A DNA stretch of 64,000 bases from Allorhodoferax sp032337135 (GCF_032337135.1 NZ_JAVXZZ010000002.1:248001-312000); one strand, 5' to 3'. Counted from the first letter of the stretch, positions 28,158 to 37,475 are shown. Numbers and translations are program-made. Notes: generated by a model from the letters alone, not told the origin.

Positions 28158-29059
28158 AGATACTGCTCTTTGGCCGTGGTGGCCAGGTCGGCTGGGAGCT
28201 CCAGCGTGCCTTGAGCGTCCTTGCAAACGTGGTCGCGCTGGACGCGGACGCCAGCACCAACCCCGGCGGCCTCTGTGGCGACTTCACCAACCTGCAGGGC
28301 CTGCGAGCCACCGTGGACGCCGTGCGCCCGGACGTCATTGTCAACGCCGCCGCCCACACGGCGGTGGACAAGGCAGAGTCCGAGCCCGAGCTTGCACGGC
28401 TGATCAACGCACTGGCCCCTGCCGCGCTGGCGCAGAAAGCTATTAAAACAGGAGCATGGCTGGTGCACTACAGCACCGACTATGTCTTTGACGGCAGCGG
28501 CAGCGCACCGTGGACCGAGGAACATGCCACGTGTCCCTTGAGCGTGTACGGCCGAACCAAGCTGGAAGGCGAGCAGGCCGTGGCCAGTAGCCCGAAGCAC
28601 CTCATCTTGCGCACCAGCTGGGTCTATGCTGCCCGCGGGGGCAACTTTGCCAAGACCATGCTGCGCCTTGCAACCGAGCGCGAACAGCTCACCGTCATCG
28701 ACGACCAATGGGGGGCACCGACCTCGGCCGAACTGTTGGCCGATGTCACCGCCCATGCCATACGCACCCTGCAGACCCGACCAGGGCTGGCCGGCCTGTA
28801 CCACTGCGTCGCAGCTGGGGAGACCACTTGGAACGGCTACGCCCGCTTTGTGCTGAGCCAAGCGCAGGCCCTGGGCCTGCCCCTGAAGGCCACTCCCGAA
28901 GCAGTGCTACCTACGCCCACCAGCAGCTACCCCACACCAGCCCGCCGTCCGCTCAACTCGCGCATGTCCACCGCCAAGCTGCAACAGGCCTTTGGCCTGC
29001 AGCTGCCCCCCTGGCAACAGGGGGTAGCCCGCATGCTCACCGAAATCGCCCAGAAGTAG
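28154..29059 (+). CDS. rfbD: dTDP-4-dehydrorhamnose reductase
   Basis: A 301-aa SDR carrying out the last step to dTDP-L-rhamnose. GRGGQVG lies at residues 7-13, STDYVFDG near 115 and the catalytic YGRTKLEGE near 130. The start overlaps the rfbB stop. A segment at 28437-28456 resembles the left half of the dispersed repeat, but the protein is unbroken there. Confidence 0.95.
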   Translation: MKILLFGRGGQVGWELQRALSVLANVVALDADASTNPGGLCGDFTNLQGLRATVDAVRPDVIVNAAAHTAVDKAESEPELARLINALAPAALAQKAIKTGAWLVHYSTDYVFDGSGSAPWTEEHATCPLSVYGRTKLEGEQAVASSPKHLILRTSWVYAARGGNFAKTMLRLATEREQLTVIDDQWGAPTSAELLADVTAHAIRTLQTRPGLAGLYHCVAAGETTWNGYARFVLSQAQALGLPLKATPEAVLPTPTSSYPTPARRPLNSRMSTAKLQQAFGLQLPPWQQGVARMLTEIAQK

Positions 29060-29065
29060 AAGACC

Positions 29066-29953
29066 ATGACGAACCGTAAAGGCCTCATCCTCGCCGGAGG
29101 CTCCGGCACCCGGCTGCACCCGGCCACCCTGGCCATCAGCAAACAGCTGCTGCCGGTGTACGACAAGCCCATGATCTACTACCCGCTCAGCACCCTGCTG
29201 CTGGCGGGCATGCGTGACATCCTCATCATCAGCACCCCCCAGGATACGCCGCGCTTTACCCAGTTGCTGGGCGATGGCAGCCAGTGGGGCGTGAACCTGC
29301 AGTACGCCGTGCAGCCCTCCCCGGACGGACTGGCCCAGGCCTTTCTCATTGGCGAACACTTCATTGGCAATGACCCCAGCGCATTGGTGCTGGGCGATAA
29401 CATCTTCTACGGACACGATTTCCAGCCGCTGCTAAAGAACGCCATGGCGCGCGAGCAGGGGGCGACTGTCTTCGCCTACCACGTGACGGACCCCGAACGC
29501 TACGGCGTGGCGGAGTTCGACAAGGCGGGCAAGGTGCTTTCCATTGAAGAGAAGCCCGTCAGTCCCAAGAGCAACTACGCCGTCACCGGCCTGTACTTCT
29601 ATGACCGTACCGTGTGCGCCAAGGCCAAGGCTCTGAAGCCCTCGCCACGCGGGGAGCTCGAAATCACCGACCTCAACCGCCTGTACCTGAATGACGCGGA
29701 CTTGCAGGTGGAGATCATGGGCCGGGGCTATGCGTGGCTGGACACCGGCACGCACGACAGCCTGTTGGACGCCAGCCAGTTCATCGCAACCCTGGAGCGC
29801 CGCCAAGGGCTCAAGGTGGCCTGTCCTGAGGAAATTGCCTACCGCCAGGGATGGATTGACGCGGCGCAGTTGGAGCGTCTGGCGCAACCGCTGAAGAAGA
29901 ACGGCTATGGGCAATACCTGCTGTCTCTGCTCAATGACGGTTCACGCGTATGA
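29066..29953 (+). CDS. rfbA: glucose-1-phosphate thymidylyltransferase
   Basis: A 295-aa nucleotidyltransferase that makes dTDP-glucose, the first step of the rhamnose pathway. ILAGGSGTRLHP is at residues 8-19, KQLLPVYDKPMIYYPLSTL follows, and GDNIFYGHD holds the metal aspartate. It lies 6 bp after rfbD and overlaps rfbC (ATGA). Confidence 0.96.
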   Translation: MTNRKGLILAGGSGTRLHPATLAISKQLLPVYDKPMIYYPLSTLLLAGMRDILIISTPQDTPRFTQLLGDGSQWGVNLQYAVQPSPDGLAQAFLIGEHFIGNDPSALVLGDNIFYGHDFQPLLKNAMAREQGATVFAYHVTDPERYGVAEFDKAGKVLSIEEKPVSPKSNYAVTGLYFYDRTVCAKAKALKPSPRGELEITDLNRLYLNDADLQVEIMGRGYAWLDTGTHDSLLDASQFIATLERRQGLKVACPEEIAYRQGWIDAAQLERLAQPLKKNGYGQYLLSLLNDGSRV

Positions 29954-30495
29954 ACGTGATTCCTACGGCCATCGCCGATGTCCTGATCCTGGAGCCCAAG
30001 GTGTTCGGCGACGCCCGCGGCTTCTTTTTCGAGAGCTTCAACCAGCAACGATTTGACGAAGCCACGGGCACCCGGCTCCAGTTCGTGCAGGACAACCACA
30101 GCCGCAGTGGCAAGGGTGTGCTGCGTGGCCTGCACTACCAGGTGCAGCAGCCTCAAGGCAAACTGGTGCGGGTGGCTGCTGGCGCCGTGTGGGATGTGGC
30201 GGTCGACATCCGGCGTGAATCACCTACCTTTGGGCAGTGGGTCGGGGTGGAGTTGAGCGCAGATAACCAGCGCCAGCTCTGGATACCACCGGGGCTGGCC
30301 CATGGCTTCGTGGTGCTGAGCGACTCGGCCGATTTCCTGTACAAGACCACCGATTACTACGCGCCGACGCATGAACGATGCATCGCCTGGAATGACCCGA
30401 GCCTGGCCATTGCCTGGCCGGATGTCGGCATGGCGCCCTCCCTGTCGGTCAAGGACCAGCAGGGGATGAGCTGGGCGCAGGCCATGGCGGCTTAA
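29950..30495 (+). CDS. rfbC: dTDP-4-dehydrorhamnose 3,5-epimerase
   Basis: A 181-aa cupin-fold epimerase with the DNHSRSGKGVLRGLHYQ segment containing the catalytic histidine, and PPGLAHGF near residue 118. It completes the rfbBDAC (rmlBDAC) operon and is followed by a strong bidirectional terminator. Confidence 0.96.
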   Translation: MNVIPTAIADVLILEPKVFGDARGFFFESFNQQRFDEATGTRLQFVQDNHSRSGKGVLRGLHYQVQQPQGKLVRVAAGAVWDVAVDIRRESPTFGQWVGVELSADNQRQLWIPPGLAHGFVVLSDSADFLYKTTDYYAPTHERCIAWNDPSLAIAWPDVGMAPSLSVKDQQGMSWAQAMAA

Positions 30496-30512
30496 GAGGG
30501 AAAACTGAAAAC

Positions 30513-30543
30513 AAAAAAGGCCGAACAGTTGGTTCGGCCTTTT
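30513..30543. terminator. bidirectional terminator (rfb operon and tRNA-Leu)
   Basis: AAAAGGCCGAAC (30515-30526) pairs with GTTCGGCCTTTT (30532-30543) around a five-base loop. It has A-rich and T-rich flanks, so it can stop transcription from both sides. Confidence 0.9.
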
Positions 30544-30547
30544 GACT

Positions 30548-30632
30548 TGGTGCCCAGGGCCGGACTCGAACCGGCACACCTTGCGGCGGGAGATTTTGAG
30601 TCTCCTGTGTCTACCAATTTCACCACCTGGGC
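30548..30632 (-). tRNA. tRNA-Leu, anticodon CAA
   Basis: A class II tRNA of 85 nt including an encoded CCA (30548-30550). The acceptor is GCCCAGG pairing with CCTGGGC. The anticodon arm GGAGA-CTCAAAA-TCTCC gives anticodon CAA (codon UUG). There is a long variable arm, and the T-loop is GGTTCGAGTCC. It is read toward the rfb operon terminator. Confidence 0.96.
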
Positions 30633-30672
30633 GGGTATTCAGTGAAGCGCGAATTATGGCACATTTGAGGGC

Positions 30673-31575
30673 ATGAAATTCCCAACGATTGAAGACGCGG
30701 TCGGAAAGACGCCGCTGGTGCGCTTGCAGCGCGTAGGTGCCTTGGACAACGATAGCCGTGGCAATGTCGTCCTGGCCAAACTGGAGGGCAACAACCCTGC
30801 CGGATCGGTCAAGGACCGGCCGGCCTTGTCGATGATCCAGCGCGCGCAGGAGCGAGGGGACATTTGCCCCGGCGATACGCTGATCGAGGCTACGTCGGGC
30901 AACACCGGCATCGCCTTGGCCATGGCTGCGGCCATCAAGGGCTACCGCATGGTGCTGATCATGCCGGAGGACCTGTCCATTGAGCGCGCACAGACCATGA
31001 AGGCGTTTGGTGCGGAACTGATCCTCACCCCCAAGAGCGGTGGCATGGAATACGCCCGCGATCTGGCCGACAAGATGCAACGTGAAGGCAAGGGCCGGGT
31101 GCTGGACCAGTTTGCCAACCCGGACAACCCGCGCATCCACTACGAGACCACCGGCCCCGAACTGTGGGAGCAGACGCAGGGGCGCATCACGCACTTCGTG
31201 AGCGCCATGGGAACCACCGGCACCATCACCGGCGTGAGCCGCTTCCTGAAGGAAAAGAACCCCGCCGTGCGCGTGATCGGAGCACAGCCAGCAGAAGGTT
31301 CGCGCATTCCCGGCATCCGCAAGTGGCCGCAGGAATACCTGCCCAAGATCTACGACCCCAGCGGCGTGGACGAGCTGGTGTTGGTGACGCAGTCGGATGC
31401 CGAGGACATGTGCCGTCGCCTGGCGCGCGAAGAAGGCATCTTTGGGGGCATTTCGGCGGCGGGTGCATGCTGGGTGGCGCAGCAGATAAGCCAGCACGAG
31501 CGCGAGGCCGTGATTGCCTTTGTGGTCTGCGATCGCGGCGATCGCTACCTGTCCACGGGCGTGTTTCCTGCATGA
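30673..31575 (+). CDS. cysM: cysteine synthase B
   Basis: A 300-aa PLP-dependent enzyme making cysteine from O-acetylserine and sulfide or thiosulfate. The PLP lysine is in NNPAGSVKDRPA (residues 39-50), the substrate loop is EATSGNTGIALA, and the phosphate loop is GTTGTITG. The length and KLEGNNPAGSVKDR are CysM rather than CysK type. CysE, which makes O-acetylserine, is encoded at 57.2 kb. Confidence 0.94.
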   Translation: MKFPTIEDAVGKTPLVRLQRVGALDNDSRGNVVLAKLEGNNPAGSVKDRPALSMIQRAQERGDICPGDTLIEATSGNTGIALAMAAAIKGYRMVLIMPEDLSIERAQTMKAFGAELILTPKSGGMEYARDLADKMQREGKGRVLDQFANPDNPRIHYETTGPELWEQTQGRITHFVSAMGTTGTITGVSRFLKEKNPAVRVIGAQPAEGSRIPGIRKWPQEYLPKIYDPSGVDELVLVTQSDAEDMCRRLAREEGIFGGISAAGACWVAQQISQHEREAVIAFVVCDRGDRYLSTGVFPA

Positions 31576-31579
31576 AATC

Positions 31580-31630
31580 GGTCCGTGGCCCTTGCGGGTA
31601 TTGCGTAGGTAGCTGCGTTTTTAGGAGCAA
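31580..31630 (-). repeat. dispersed 51-bp repeat, cysM-NUDIX intergenic copy
   Basis: On the minus strand TTGCTC-N8-GCAGCT-N3-TACGCAAT follows the shared spacing. It fills most of the gap between the cysM stop and the NUDIX start, and supplies the AGGAG in front of the NUDIX gene. Confidence 0.65.
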
Positions 31631-31639
31631 TTGGTCGGT

Positions 31640-32191
31640 ATGAGTGCCCATTTCCAGTATTGCCCCCAGTGCGCAACGCCCTTGCAGATGCGGGTGGAGC
31701 AGGAGGACGGCGGGCCGCGTGAGCGCTTGCGCTGCCCGGCCTGCAACTTCACACACTGGAACAATCCGACGCCCGTGCTCGCTGCGGTCATCGAGTACCA
31801 GGGCAAGGTGCTGCTGGCGCGCAACGTGGCCTGGCCCGGCAAGATGTATGCGCTCATCACCGGCTTCATGGAAGCGGGCGAGTCGGCGCAGGAGGGCATT
31901 GCGCGCGAGATTGCTGAAGAGACTGCGCTTGCGACCACGGCGCTTAACCTGCTGGGCGTCTACGACTTCCAGCGCATGAACCAGGTCATCATCGCCTTTC
32001 ATGCCGTGTGCGAAGGGGAGGTGAAGCTCAGCCCCGAACTGGTGGACTACCGCCTTTATGACATGGAGGACGTGAAGTGCTGGCCTGCGGGTACGGGCTA
32101 CGCGTTGGCGGATTTCCTGCGTTCGCGCGGACATGAGCCCGTATTCATCGATCCCGTGTGGCGTGCGGATGCCGAGAAGCTGGCGACTTAA
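31640..32191 (+). CDS. NUDIX hydrolase with N-terminal zinc ribbon
   Basis: A 183-aa protein. A four-cysteine zinc ribbon (CPQC near residue 8, CPAC near 33) is followed by a NUDIX fold. The NUDIX box reads GFMEAGESAQEGIAREIAEETA: it keeps G-x5-E-x7-RE-x2-EE, but the usual final glycine is alanine. This architecture resembles NudC-like NADH pyrophosphatases and relatives that act on nucleoside diphosphates. The ATG at 31640 is chosen over a TTG at 31631 that is too close to the AGGAG. The substrate is not known. Confidence 0.87.
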   Translation: MSAHFQYCPQCATPLQMRVEQEDGGPRERLRCPACNFTHWNNPTPVLAAVIEYQGKVLLARNVAWPGKMYALITGFMEAGESAQEGIAREIAEETALATTALNLLGVYDFQRMNQVIIAFHAVCEGEVKLSPELVDYRLYDMEDVKCWPAGTGYALADFLRSRGHEPVFIDPVWRADAEKLAT

Positions 32192-32222
32192 AATGGCCCC
32201 TCTGCGCTAGAAAGCCGATTGC

Positions 32223-32450
32223 ATGAACATCGACAAAGAAATTGATACCCGCGGGCTCAACTGCCCCTTGCCCATCCTGAAGGCCAAGAAGGCGCTGTCC
32301 GAGATGCTCAGTGGCCAGTTGCTCAAGGTGGTGGCCACCGATCCCGGCTCGGTGCGCGATTTCCAGGCCTTTGCCAAGCAAACGGGCAATGAACTGGTGG
32401 ACCAGCAAACGGTGGGCGAAGAAATCATCCACGTCTTGCGTCGCCGGTGA
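32223..32450 (+). CDS. tusA: TusA-type sulfur carrier protein
   Basis: A 75-aa single-domain protein with the TusA/SirA signature. The sulfur-carrying cysteine is C14 in RGLNCPLPILKAKKAL. It moves persulfide sulfur in tRNA thiolation or molybdenum-cofactor-related routes. It lies 31 bp after the NUDIX gene and converges on valS with a shared terminator. Confidence 0.93.
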   Translation: MNIDKEIDTRGLNCPLPILKAKKALSEMLSGQLLKVVATDPGSVRDFQAFAKQTGNELVDQQTVGEEIIHVLRRR

Positions 32451-32472
32451 CGTCCATCCGGCGCCAATGAAC

Positions 32473-32498
32473 AAAGGCCACCCGCGGGGTGGCCTTTT
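32473..32498. terminator. bidirectional terminator between tusA and valS
   Basis: AAAGGCCACCC pairs perfectly with GGGTGGCCTTT around the loop GCG, followed by another T. It can serve both convergent genes. Confidence 0.9.
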
Positions 32499-32517
32499 GC
32501 ATGGGGGAGCGGCAACC

Positions 32518-35505
32518 TTAGCCCAAGCGCTTGAGCTGCTCGCGCACCTTGTCCAGGGTGGCGCTGAAGTCTGCCACGCGCTTGCGTTCCTGCTCCAGCA
32601 CCGCAGCCGGTGCCTTGGCCACAAAGGCTTCGTTGCACAGCTTGGCATTGGCCTTGGCGATCTGCTCTTCCAGTCGTGCCACTTCCTTGCCCAGGCGCAG
32701 CTTCTCGGCGGCCACGTCCACTTCCACAAACAGGCAGATGCGGGCTTCGCCCACCACCGCCACGGGGGCGGACTGGGCAGCGGCCGCCCAAGCGGCCTCG
32801 TTGTCGAACAGCTTCACTTCGTAGAGCTTGGCCAGGGCCTGCAGCACGGCGGCCGACGACTGGAGGAACGAGCCTTCTGCTTCGGTTTGTGCGACCACAT
32901 AGAGTGGCAAACGCGTGGCGGGCGATACGTTCATCTCCCCGCGCAGATTACGGCAGGCATCTACCAAGCCCTTCAGCTTGGCGATGTGGGCGATGGCTGC
33001 TTCGTCGATGCGCTCGGGCTGGCTCACGGGGTAGGCCGCAATGCTGATCGAGGGGCCGCTGCGACCGGCCACGGGGGCCACCTTCTGCCACAGCTCTTCG
33101 GTGATGAACGGGGTGATGGGGTGCAGCAGGCGCAGGATGGTTTCCAGCGTGCGGATCAGGGTGCGGCGGGTGGCGCGTTTCTGTGCATTGGAGCCGGTGT
33201 TGATCTGCACCTTGGCGATTTCCAGGTACCAGTCGCAGAACTCGTTCCACACGAAGTCGTAGATGGTGTTGGCCACGTTGTCCAGGCGGTAGTCGGCAAA
33301 GCCCTGGGCCACTTCGGCTTCCACCTTCTGCAGCAGCGAAACGATCCAGCGGTCGGCTTGGCTGAAGGCGAGGTAGGAGCCGGTATCGCAAGCTGCGGGG
33401 GCGTGTTCGTCCAGCCCGCAGTCTTGGCCTTCGCAGTTCATCAGCACAAAGCGCGTGGCGTTCCACAGCTTGTTGCAGAAGTTGCGGTAACCCTCGCAGC
33501 GCTTGCTGTCGAAGTTGATGGAGCGGCCCAGGGACGCCAGCGCGGCAAAGGTGAAGCGCAGCGCGTCGGCGCCATAGGCGGGAATGCCTTCGGGGAATTC
33601 CTTTTCGGTGTTCTTGCGCACGGCAGGCGCGGTTTCGGGCTTGCGCAGGCCGGTGGTGCGTTTGTCCAGCAGGGGGGCGAGGGCAATGCCATCGATCAGG
33701 TCCACCGGGTCGAGCACGTTGCCTTCGGACTTGCTCATCTTCTTGCCCTGGGCATCGCGCACCAGACCGTGGATGTAGACGTGCCTGAACGGCACGCGGC
33801 CCGTGAAGTGCTTGGTCATCATGATCATCCGGGCGACCCAGAAGAAGATGATGTCGTAGCCGGTGACCAGCACGGAGGAGGGCAGGTACAGGTTGTAGTC
33901 GTCGGTGGCGCCGGTGCCTGCGCCCTCATTGCCCCAGCCCATGGTGCTGAAAGGCACCAAGGCGCTGGAGTACCAGGTATCGAGCACGTCTTCGTCGCGC
34001 TTGAGCGTCTTGCCTGGGGCCTTGGCCTGTGCCTCGGCTTCGTTGCGGGCCACGTAGACATTGCCCTCTTCGTCGTACCAGGCCGGAATCTGGTGGCCCC
34101 ACCACAGCTGGCGGCTGATGCACCAGTCCTGGATGTTGTTCATCCACTGGTTGTAGGTGTTGACCCAGTTCTCAGGCACAAACTTCACGTCGCCGCTTGC
34201 TACGGCATCGATAGCGCCTTGCGCAATGCTGGTGCCGGACGGAGCGGGTTTTGTCATGGAAACAAACCACTGGTCGGTGAGCATCGGTTCGATCACCTGG
34301 CCGGTGCGGGCGCAGCGCGGCACCATGAGCTTGTGTTTCTTCACTTCCACCAGGAAGCCTCCGGCTTCCAGGTCGGCCACGATCTTCTTGCGGGCCACAA
34401 AGCGGTCAAGTCCTTGCAAATCCTCGGGAATGAACTGGCGAGCTTCATGCAAGTCATAAGCACGACCTAATGTGGAACGCAAGCTTTCATGGATGGACTG
34501 CAAGTCAGCGTCTTTATGGACGATCTTGGCGTCCAGCGTCAGCACGCAGATCATGGGCAGCTGGTGGCGCAGGCCGACTTGGTAGTCGTTCTGGTCGTGG
34601 GCAGGCGTGACCTTGACCACGCCGGTGCCGAAGGCCTTGTCCACGTACTCGTCAGCAATGATGGGTATGTTCCGGTTGCAAAGGGGCAACCTCACATGCT
34701 TGCCAATCAAATGCTGGTAGCGCTCGTCTTCCGGATGCACCATCACGGCCACGTCGCCCAGCATGGTTTCGGGACGTGTTGTTGCCACCACCAAGCCCTG
34801 CACACTTTCGCCATTGACGGTCTGAGGGCCATCCACAAAGTCGTAGCGGATGTGCCACAGCGAGCCATCTTCCTCTTCGCTTTCCACTTCGAGGTCGCTC
34901 ACGGCGCTCATGAGGATCGGGTCCCAGTTCACCAGACGCTTGCCGCGGTAGATCAGGCCCTGCTCATAGAGCTGCACAAAGGTTTCGGTCACCGTCTTGG
35001 ACAGCTTGTCGTCCATGGTGAAGTACTCGCGGCTCCAGTCCACGCTGTCGCCCATGCGGCGCATCTGGCTGGTGATGATGTTGCCGCTCTTTTCCTTCCA
35101 CTCCCATACCTTGGCGGTGAAGGCTTCACGGCCCAGGTCGTGGCGGCTGATCTTCTGTTCCTGCAGTTGGCGCTCCACCACGATCTGGGTGGCAATGCCG
35201 GCGTGGTCGGTGCCCGGAATCCAGGCCGTGTTGAACCCGGCCATGCGGTGGTAGCGCGTGAGGCTGTCCATGATGGTCTGGTTGAACGCGTGGCCCATGT
35301 GCAGCGTGCCGGTCACATTGGGCGGGGGCAGCTGGATGGCAAACGAAGGAGCGCCCGCTTGCGGTGCCTGCGTGCCGCGGAAACCCGCCACGCCATAGCC
35401 GCGCTTTTCCCACTCGGGGCCCCAATGGGCTTCCAGGGCGGCCGGTTCAAACGATTTGGACAGGGATTGCAGGCCGGGTTGTTCAGGGGTTTTGGTGTCG
35501 GTCAT
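32518..35505 (-). CDS. valS: valyl-tRNA synthetase
   Basis: A 995-aa class I synthetase. The HIGH-type motif is HMGH in PPPNVTGTLHMGHAFNQ. The editing (CP1) domain occupies the middle, and KMSKSEGN is the second signature. The C-terminal coiled-coil arm ends ...VREQLKRLG. The ATG at 35505 (MTDTKTPEQ) is preferred to an upstream in-frame ATG at 35538. A repeat-like segment (34197-34247) lies antisense in the region encoding GTSIAQGAIDAVASGD. Confidence 0.97.
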   Translation of the reverse strand: MTDTKTPEQPGLQSLSKSFEPAALEAHWGPEWEKRGYGVAGFRGTQAPQAGAPSFAIQLPPPNVTGTLHMGHAFNQTIMDSLTRYHRMAGFNTAWIPGTDHAGIATQIVVERQLQEQKISRHDLGREAFTAKVWEWKEKSGNIITSQMRRMGDSVDWSREYFTMDDKLSKTVTETFVQLYEQGLIYRGKRLVNWDPILMSAVSDLEVESEEEDGSLWHIRYDFVDGPQTVNGESVQGLVVATTRPETMLGDVAVMVHPEDERYQHLIGKHVRLPLCNRNIPIIADEYVDKAFGTGVVKVTPAHDQNDYQVGLRHQLPMICVLTLDAKIVHKDADLQSIHESLRSTLGRAYDLHEARQFIPEDLQGLDRFVARKKIVADLEAGGFLVEVKKHKLMVPRCARTGQVIEPMLTDQWFVSMTKPAPSGTSIAQGAIDAVASGDVKFVPENWVNTYNQWMNNIQDWCISRQLWWGHQIPAWYDEEGNVYVARNEAEAQAKAPGKTLKRDEDVLDTWYSSALVPFSTMGWGNEGAGTGATDDYNLYLPSSVLVTGYDIIFFWVARMIMMTKHFTGRVPFRHVYIHGLVRDAQGKKMSKSEGNVLDPVDLIDGIALAPLLDKRTTGLRKPETAPAVRKNTEKEFPEGIPAYGADALRFTFAALASLGRSINFDSKRCEGYRNFCNKLWNATRFVLMNCEGQDCGLDEHAPAACDTGSYLAFSQADRWIVSLLQKVEAEVAQGFADYRLDNVANTIYDFVWNEFCDWYLEIAKVQINTGSNAQKRATRRTLIRTLETILRLLHPITPFITEELWQKVAPVAGRSGPSISIAAYPVSQPERIDEAAIAHIAKLKGLVDACRNLRGEMNVSPATRLPLYVVAQTEAEGSFLQSSAAVLQALAKLYEVKLFDNEAAWAAAAQSAPVAVVGEARICLFVEVDVAAEKLRLGKEVARLEEQIAKANAKLCNEAFVAKAPAAVLEQERKRVADFSATLDKVREQLKRLG
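34197..34247 (+). repeat. possible dispersed 51-bp repeat copy within valS (antisense)
   Basis: TTGCTA-N8-ATAGCG-N3-TGCGCAAT keeps the shared spacing. The tail is poorly conserved and the encoded protein segment could be ordinary ValS sequence, so this copy is tentative. Confidence 0.35.
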
Positions 35506-35617
35506 GGTGGGCGTCGCCAAGGAAAAATGGGCAGGCACAGGCTGCGGACGGAACCCGCCATTTTACGGGCTGGGCGGTGCCCATCGTTGGGGCCGCGCGC
35601 CTAGGCCCGTCGAACGC

Positions 35618-36580
35618 TCAATGGGTGTCTGACAGTGGCAGGAGGGTCCCCTCCAGGTGGGGCTGGCTGGCCGTGCCGCGTTGGGGGTCGAGGATCTGCA
35701 GGGAAAACTTGCGACCCTGCCGGTACGCTTGGGCGTACAGGGCCACGCGCGAGGGAAGGGGCAGGGGGCGTTTGAACTGCACGTCCAGTACATAGGGGGT
35801 GGATACCGGCTGCTGCTGGCGCAACACGTCCAGGCAGCGCGCGGCGCTGAACAGCCCGTGGGCGATGGCCGTGCGCTGCCCCAACAGCCGGGCACTAAAA
35901 GAGCTGAGGTGGATGGGGTTGAAATCACGTACCGGCAGCGCAAAGCGGCGGCCCGCGTCGGCGGCCACGTCCCATTGGGCGACTTCCTGGTCCGGTTCGA
36001 ACGCCGCAGCGGACTTCCTGCGCCGTGCTGTGGCACCGGTCTGCTGGGGATAGACGTAGGTGCTCTGCTCACGCCACACCACCTTCCCGTTCACGCTGGC
36101 GCTGGTGTGCAGCGTGAACTGCGGGCCCTTGGGTCCAGGCTCGACCCCTTCCAATGTGCAAGTGAAGTCCAGTGCCTCGGTCGGTGGCACGGGGCACAGC
36201 ATTTCGGTGCGGTTGGCCAGGTGCACCAGTCCCATCAGCGGCAGCGTAAAACGGGGGTGCGTCAGGATGGCCAAGTGCAGCGGCATCGCCATGGCATGGA
36301 TGAACAGCGGCGGCAGCACGAAGGTGTAGTACGGGGCCGGGGCCGGGGGCACGCAGACGCCTGCTGCGGCATTGTTGTCCTCGCACAGCTCGGTGTAGCT
36401 GCGAAGCGATGGCGCATGTGCCCGCGCACCACGCCATTGCGCTGTGATGGCCGGTACCACCAAGGGGGCACCTGGCGCCGGGGCCTTGCGCAGCAGGGCG
36501 CGGCCCAGCGCCGCCCACAGACGCGGCGGCGCGTCGTACTGCAAGGTGATCGACTCTAAAGGGTGTGAATGCGTGCCCAT
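35618..36580 (-). CDS. MaoC-like (hot-dog fold) acyl dehydratase family protein
   Basis: A 320-aa protein. The C-terminal half contains the MaoC hydratase pattern (VRDFNPIHLSSFSARLLG then AIAHGLF). The N-terminal half looks like a second, non-catalytic hot-dog, giving the double hot-dog size. It probably acts on acyl-CoA or acyl-ACP enoyl/hydroxy intermediates. It diverges from yaaA. No partner fatty-acid gene is adjacent, so the substrate is open. Confidence 0.78.
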   Translation of the reverse strand: MGTHSHPLESITLQYDAPPRLWAALGRALLRKAPAPGAPLVVPAITAQWRGARAHAPSLRSYTELCEDNNAAAGVCVPPAPAPYYTFVLPPLFIHAMAMPLHLAILTHPRFTLPLMGLVHLANRTEMLCPVPPTEALDFTCTLEGVEPGPKGPQFTLHTSASVNGKVVWREQSTYVYPQQTGATARRRKSAAAFEPDQEVAQWDVAADAGRRFALPVRDFNPIHLSSFSARLLGQRTAIAHGLFSAARCLDVLRQQQPVSTPYVLDVQFKRPLPLPSRVALYAQAYRQGRKFSLQILDPQRGTASQPHLEGTLLPLSDTH

Positions 36581-36642
36581 GGGCGGGGGAAATTAGGGGG
36601 CAGGCTCCGCCGCGGGAGTCCGGACTTTCCGATAATACGGCA

Positions 36643-37419
36643 ATGCTTTTTGTTCTTTCGCCAGCCAAGTCGCTCGACTACGAGGCCCCCGCTCCAGCGG
36701 TCACCCCCACCAGCACCCAGTTCAACGCCCAAAGCAAGGAACTCATTGCCTTGCTGCGAGCTTTAAGCGTTCAGCAGGTGGCCGAGCTCATGGACCTGAG
36801 CGACAAGCTCGCGGCCCTCAATGTGGCGCGCTATGCCGCCTGGTCCAGCCGGGCTACGGCCAAGAACGCGCGACCAGCCGTGTTTGCGTTTGACGGCGAT
36901 GTGTACGACGGTCTGGCTGCGCGTTCCCTGGGTGTGATTGAGCTGCAGTGGGCGCAGGAGCACCTGTGCATCCTCAGCGGCCTGTATGGCGTGCTGCGCC
37001 CGCTGGACATGATGCAGCCCTACCGCCTGGAGATGGGAACGGCCTTGGCCAATGCCCACGGCGGCAACTTGTACAAGTTCTGGGGCGATACCTTGGCCAA
37101 GCATCTGAACCAGCGCCTCAAGGTAGACGGCAGCGGTGTGCTGGTGAACCTGGCATCGCAGGAATACTTCAAGGCCGCCAACACGCCAGCCCTGAAGGCG
37201 CGGGTGGTGGAATGCCAGTTCCAGGACTACAAGAACGGTCAGTACAAGGTCATCAGCTTCAACGCCAAGCGCGCCCGGGGGGCCATGGCACGCTATGCCA
37301 TCACGCATCGGCTAGCGCAAGTTGAAGATCTCCGTGCCTTTGATATTGATGGCTACCGCTGGGACAAGGCTGCCAGCAGCAGCGATACACTGGTGTTTCG
37401 GCGCAAGGCTGCCAACTGA
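36643..37419 (+). CDS. yaaA: peroxide stress protein YaaA
   Basis: A 258-aa DUF328 protein: N-terminal FVLSPAKSLDYE, central AFDGDVYDGL and GLYGVLRPLDMMQPYRLEMG, C-terminal FNAKRARGAMARY. The family lowers free iron and limits Fenton damage under peroxide stress. A GATAAT (36631-36636) ends 6 nt before the ATG, so the transcript may be leaderless or nearly so. Confidence 0.94.
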   Translation: MLFVLSPAKSLDYEAPAPAVTPTSTQFNAQSKELIALLRALSVQQVAELMDLSDKLAALNVARYAAWSSRATAKNARPAVFAFDGDVYDGLAARSLGVIELQWAQEHLCILSGLYGVLRPLDMMQPYRLEMGTALANAHGGNLYKFWGDTLAKHLNQRLKVDGSGVLVNLASQEYFKAANTPALKARVVECQFQDYKNGQYKVISFNAKRARGAMARYAITHRLAQVEDLRAFDIDGYRWDKAASSSDTLVFRRKAAN

Positions 37420-37475
37420 GTCTGTCAATTGGATAAAACAGGGCTTCGGCCCGCAAGGGATAAGCGTATATAGCT

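Noticed and set aside
28437..28456. Additional repeat copy in rfbD
   Set aside because: Only the left half matches (GCTATTAAAACAGGAGC). The surrounding protein fits RfbD without an insertion, so it was not listed as a copy.
32311..34470. A 719-codon open frame on the plus strand
   Set aside because: It is antisense to valS, with low-complexity His/Gln/Gly-rich composition and no family features. It is a shadow frame caused by high GC and codon bias.
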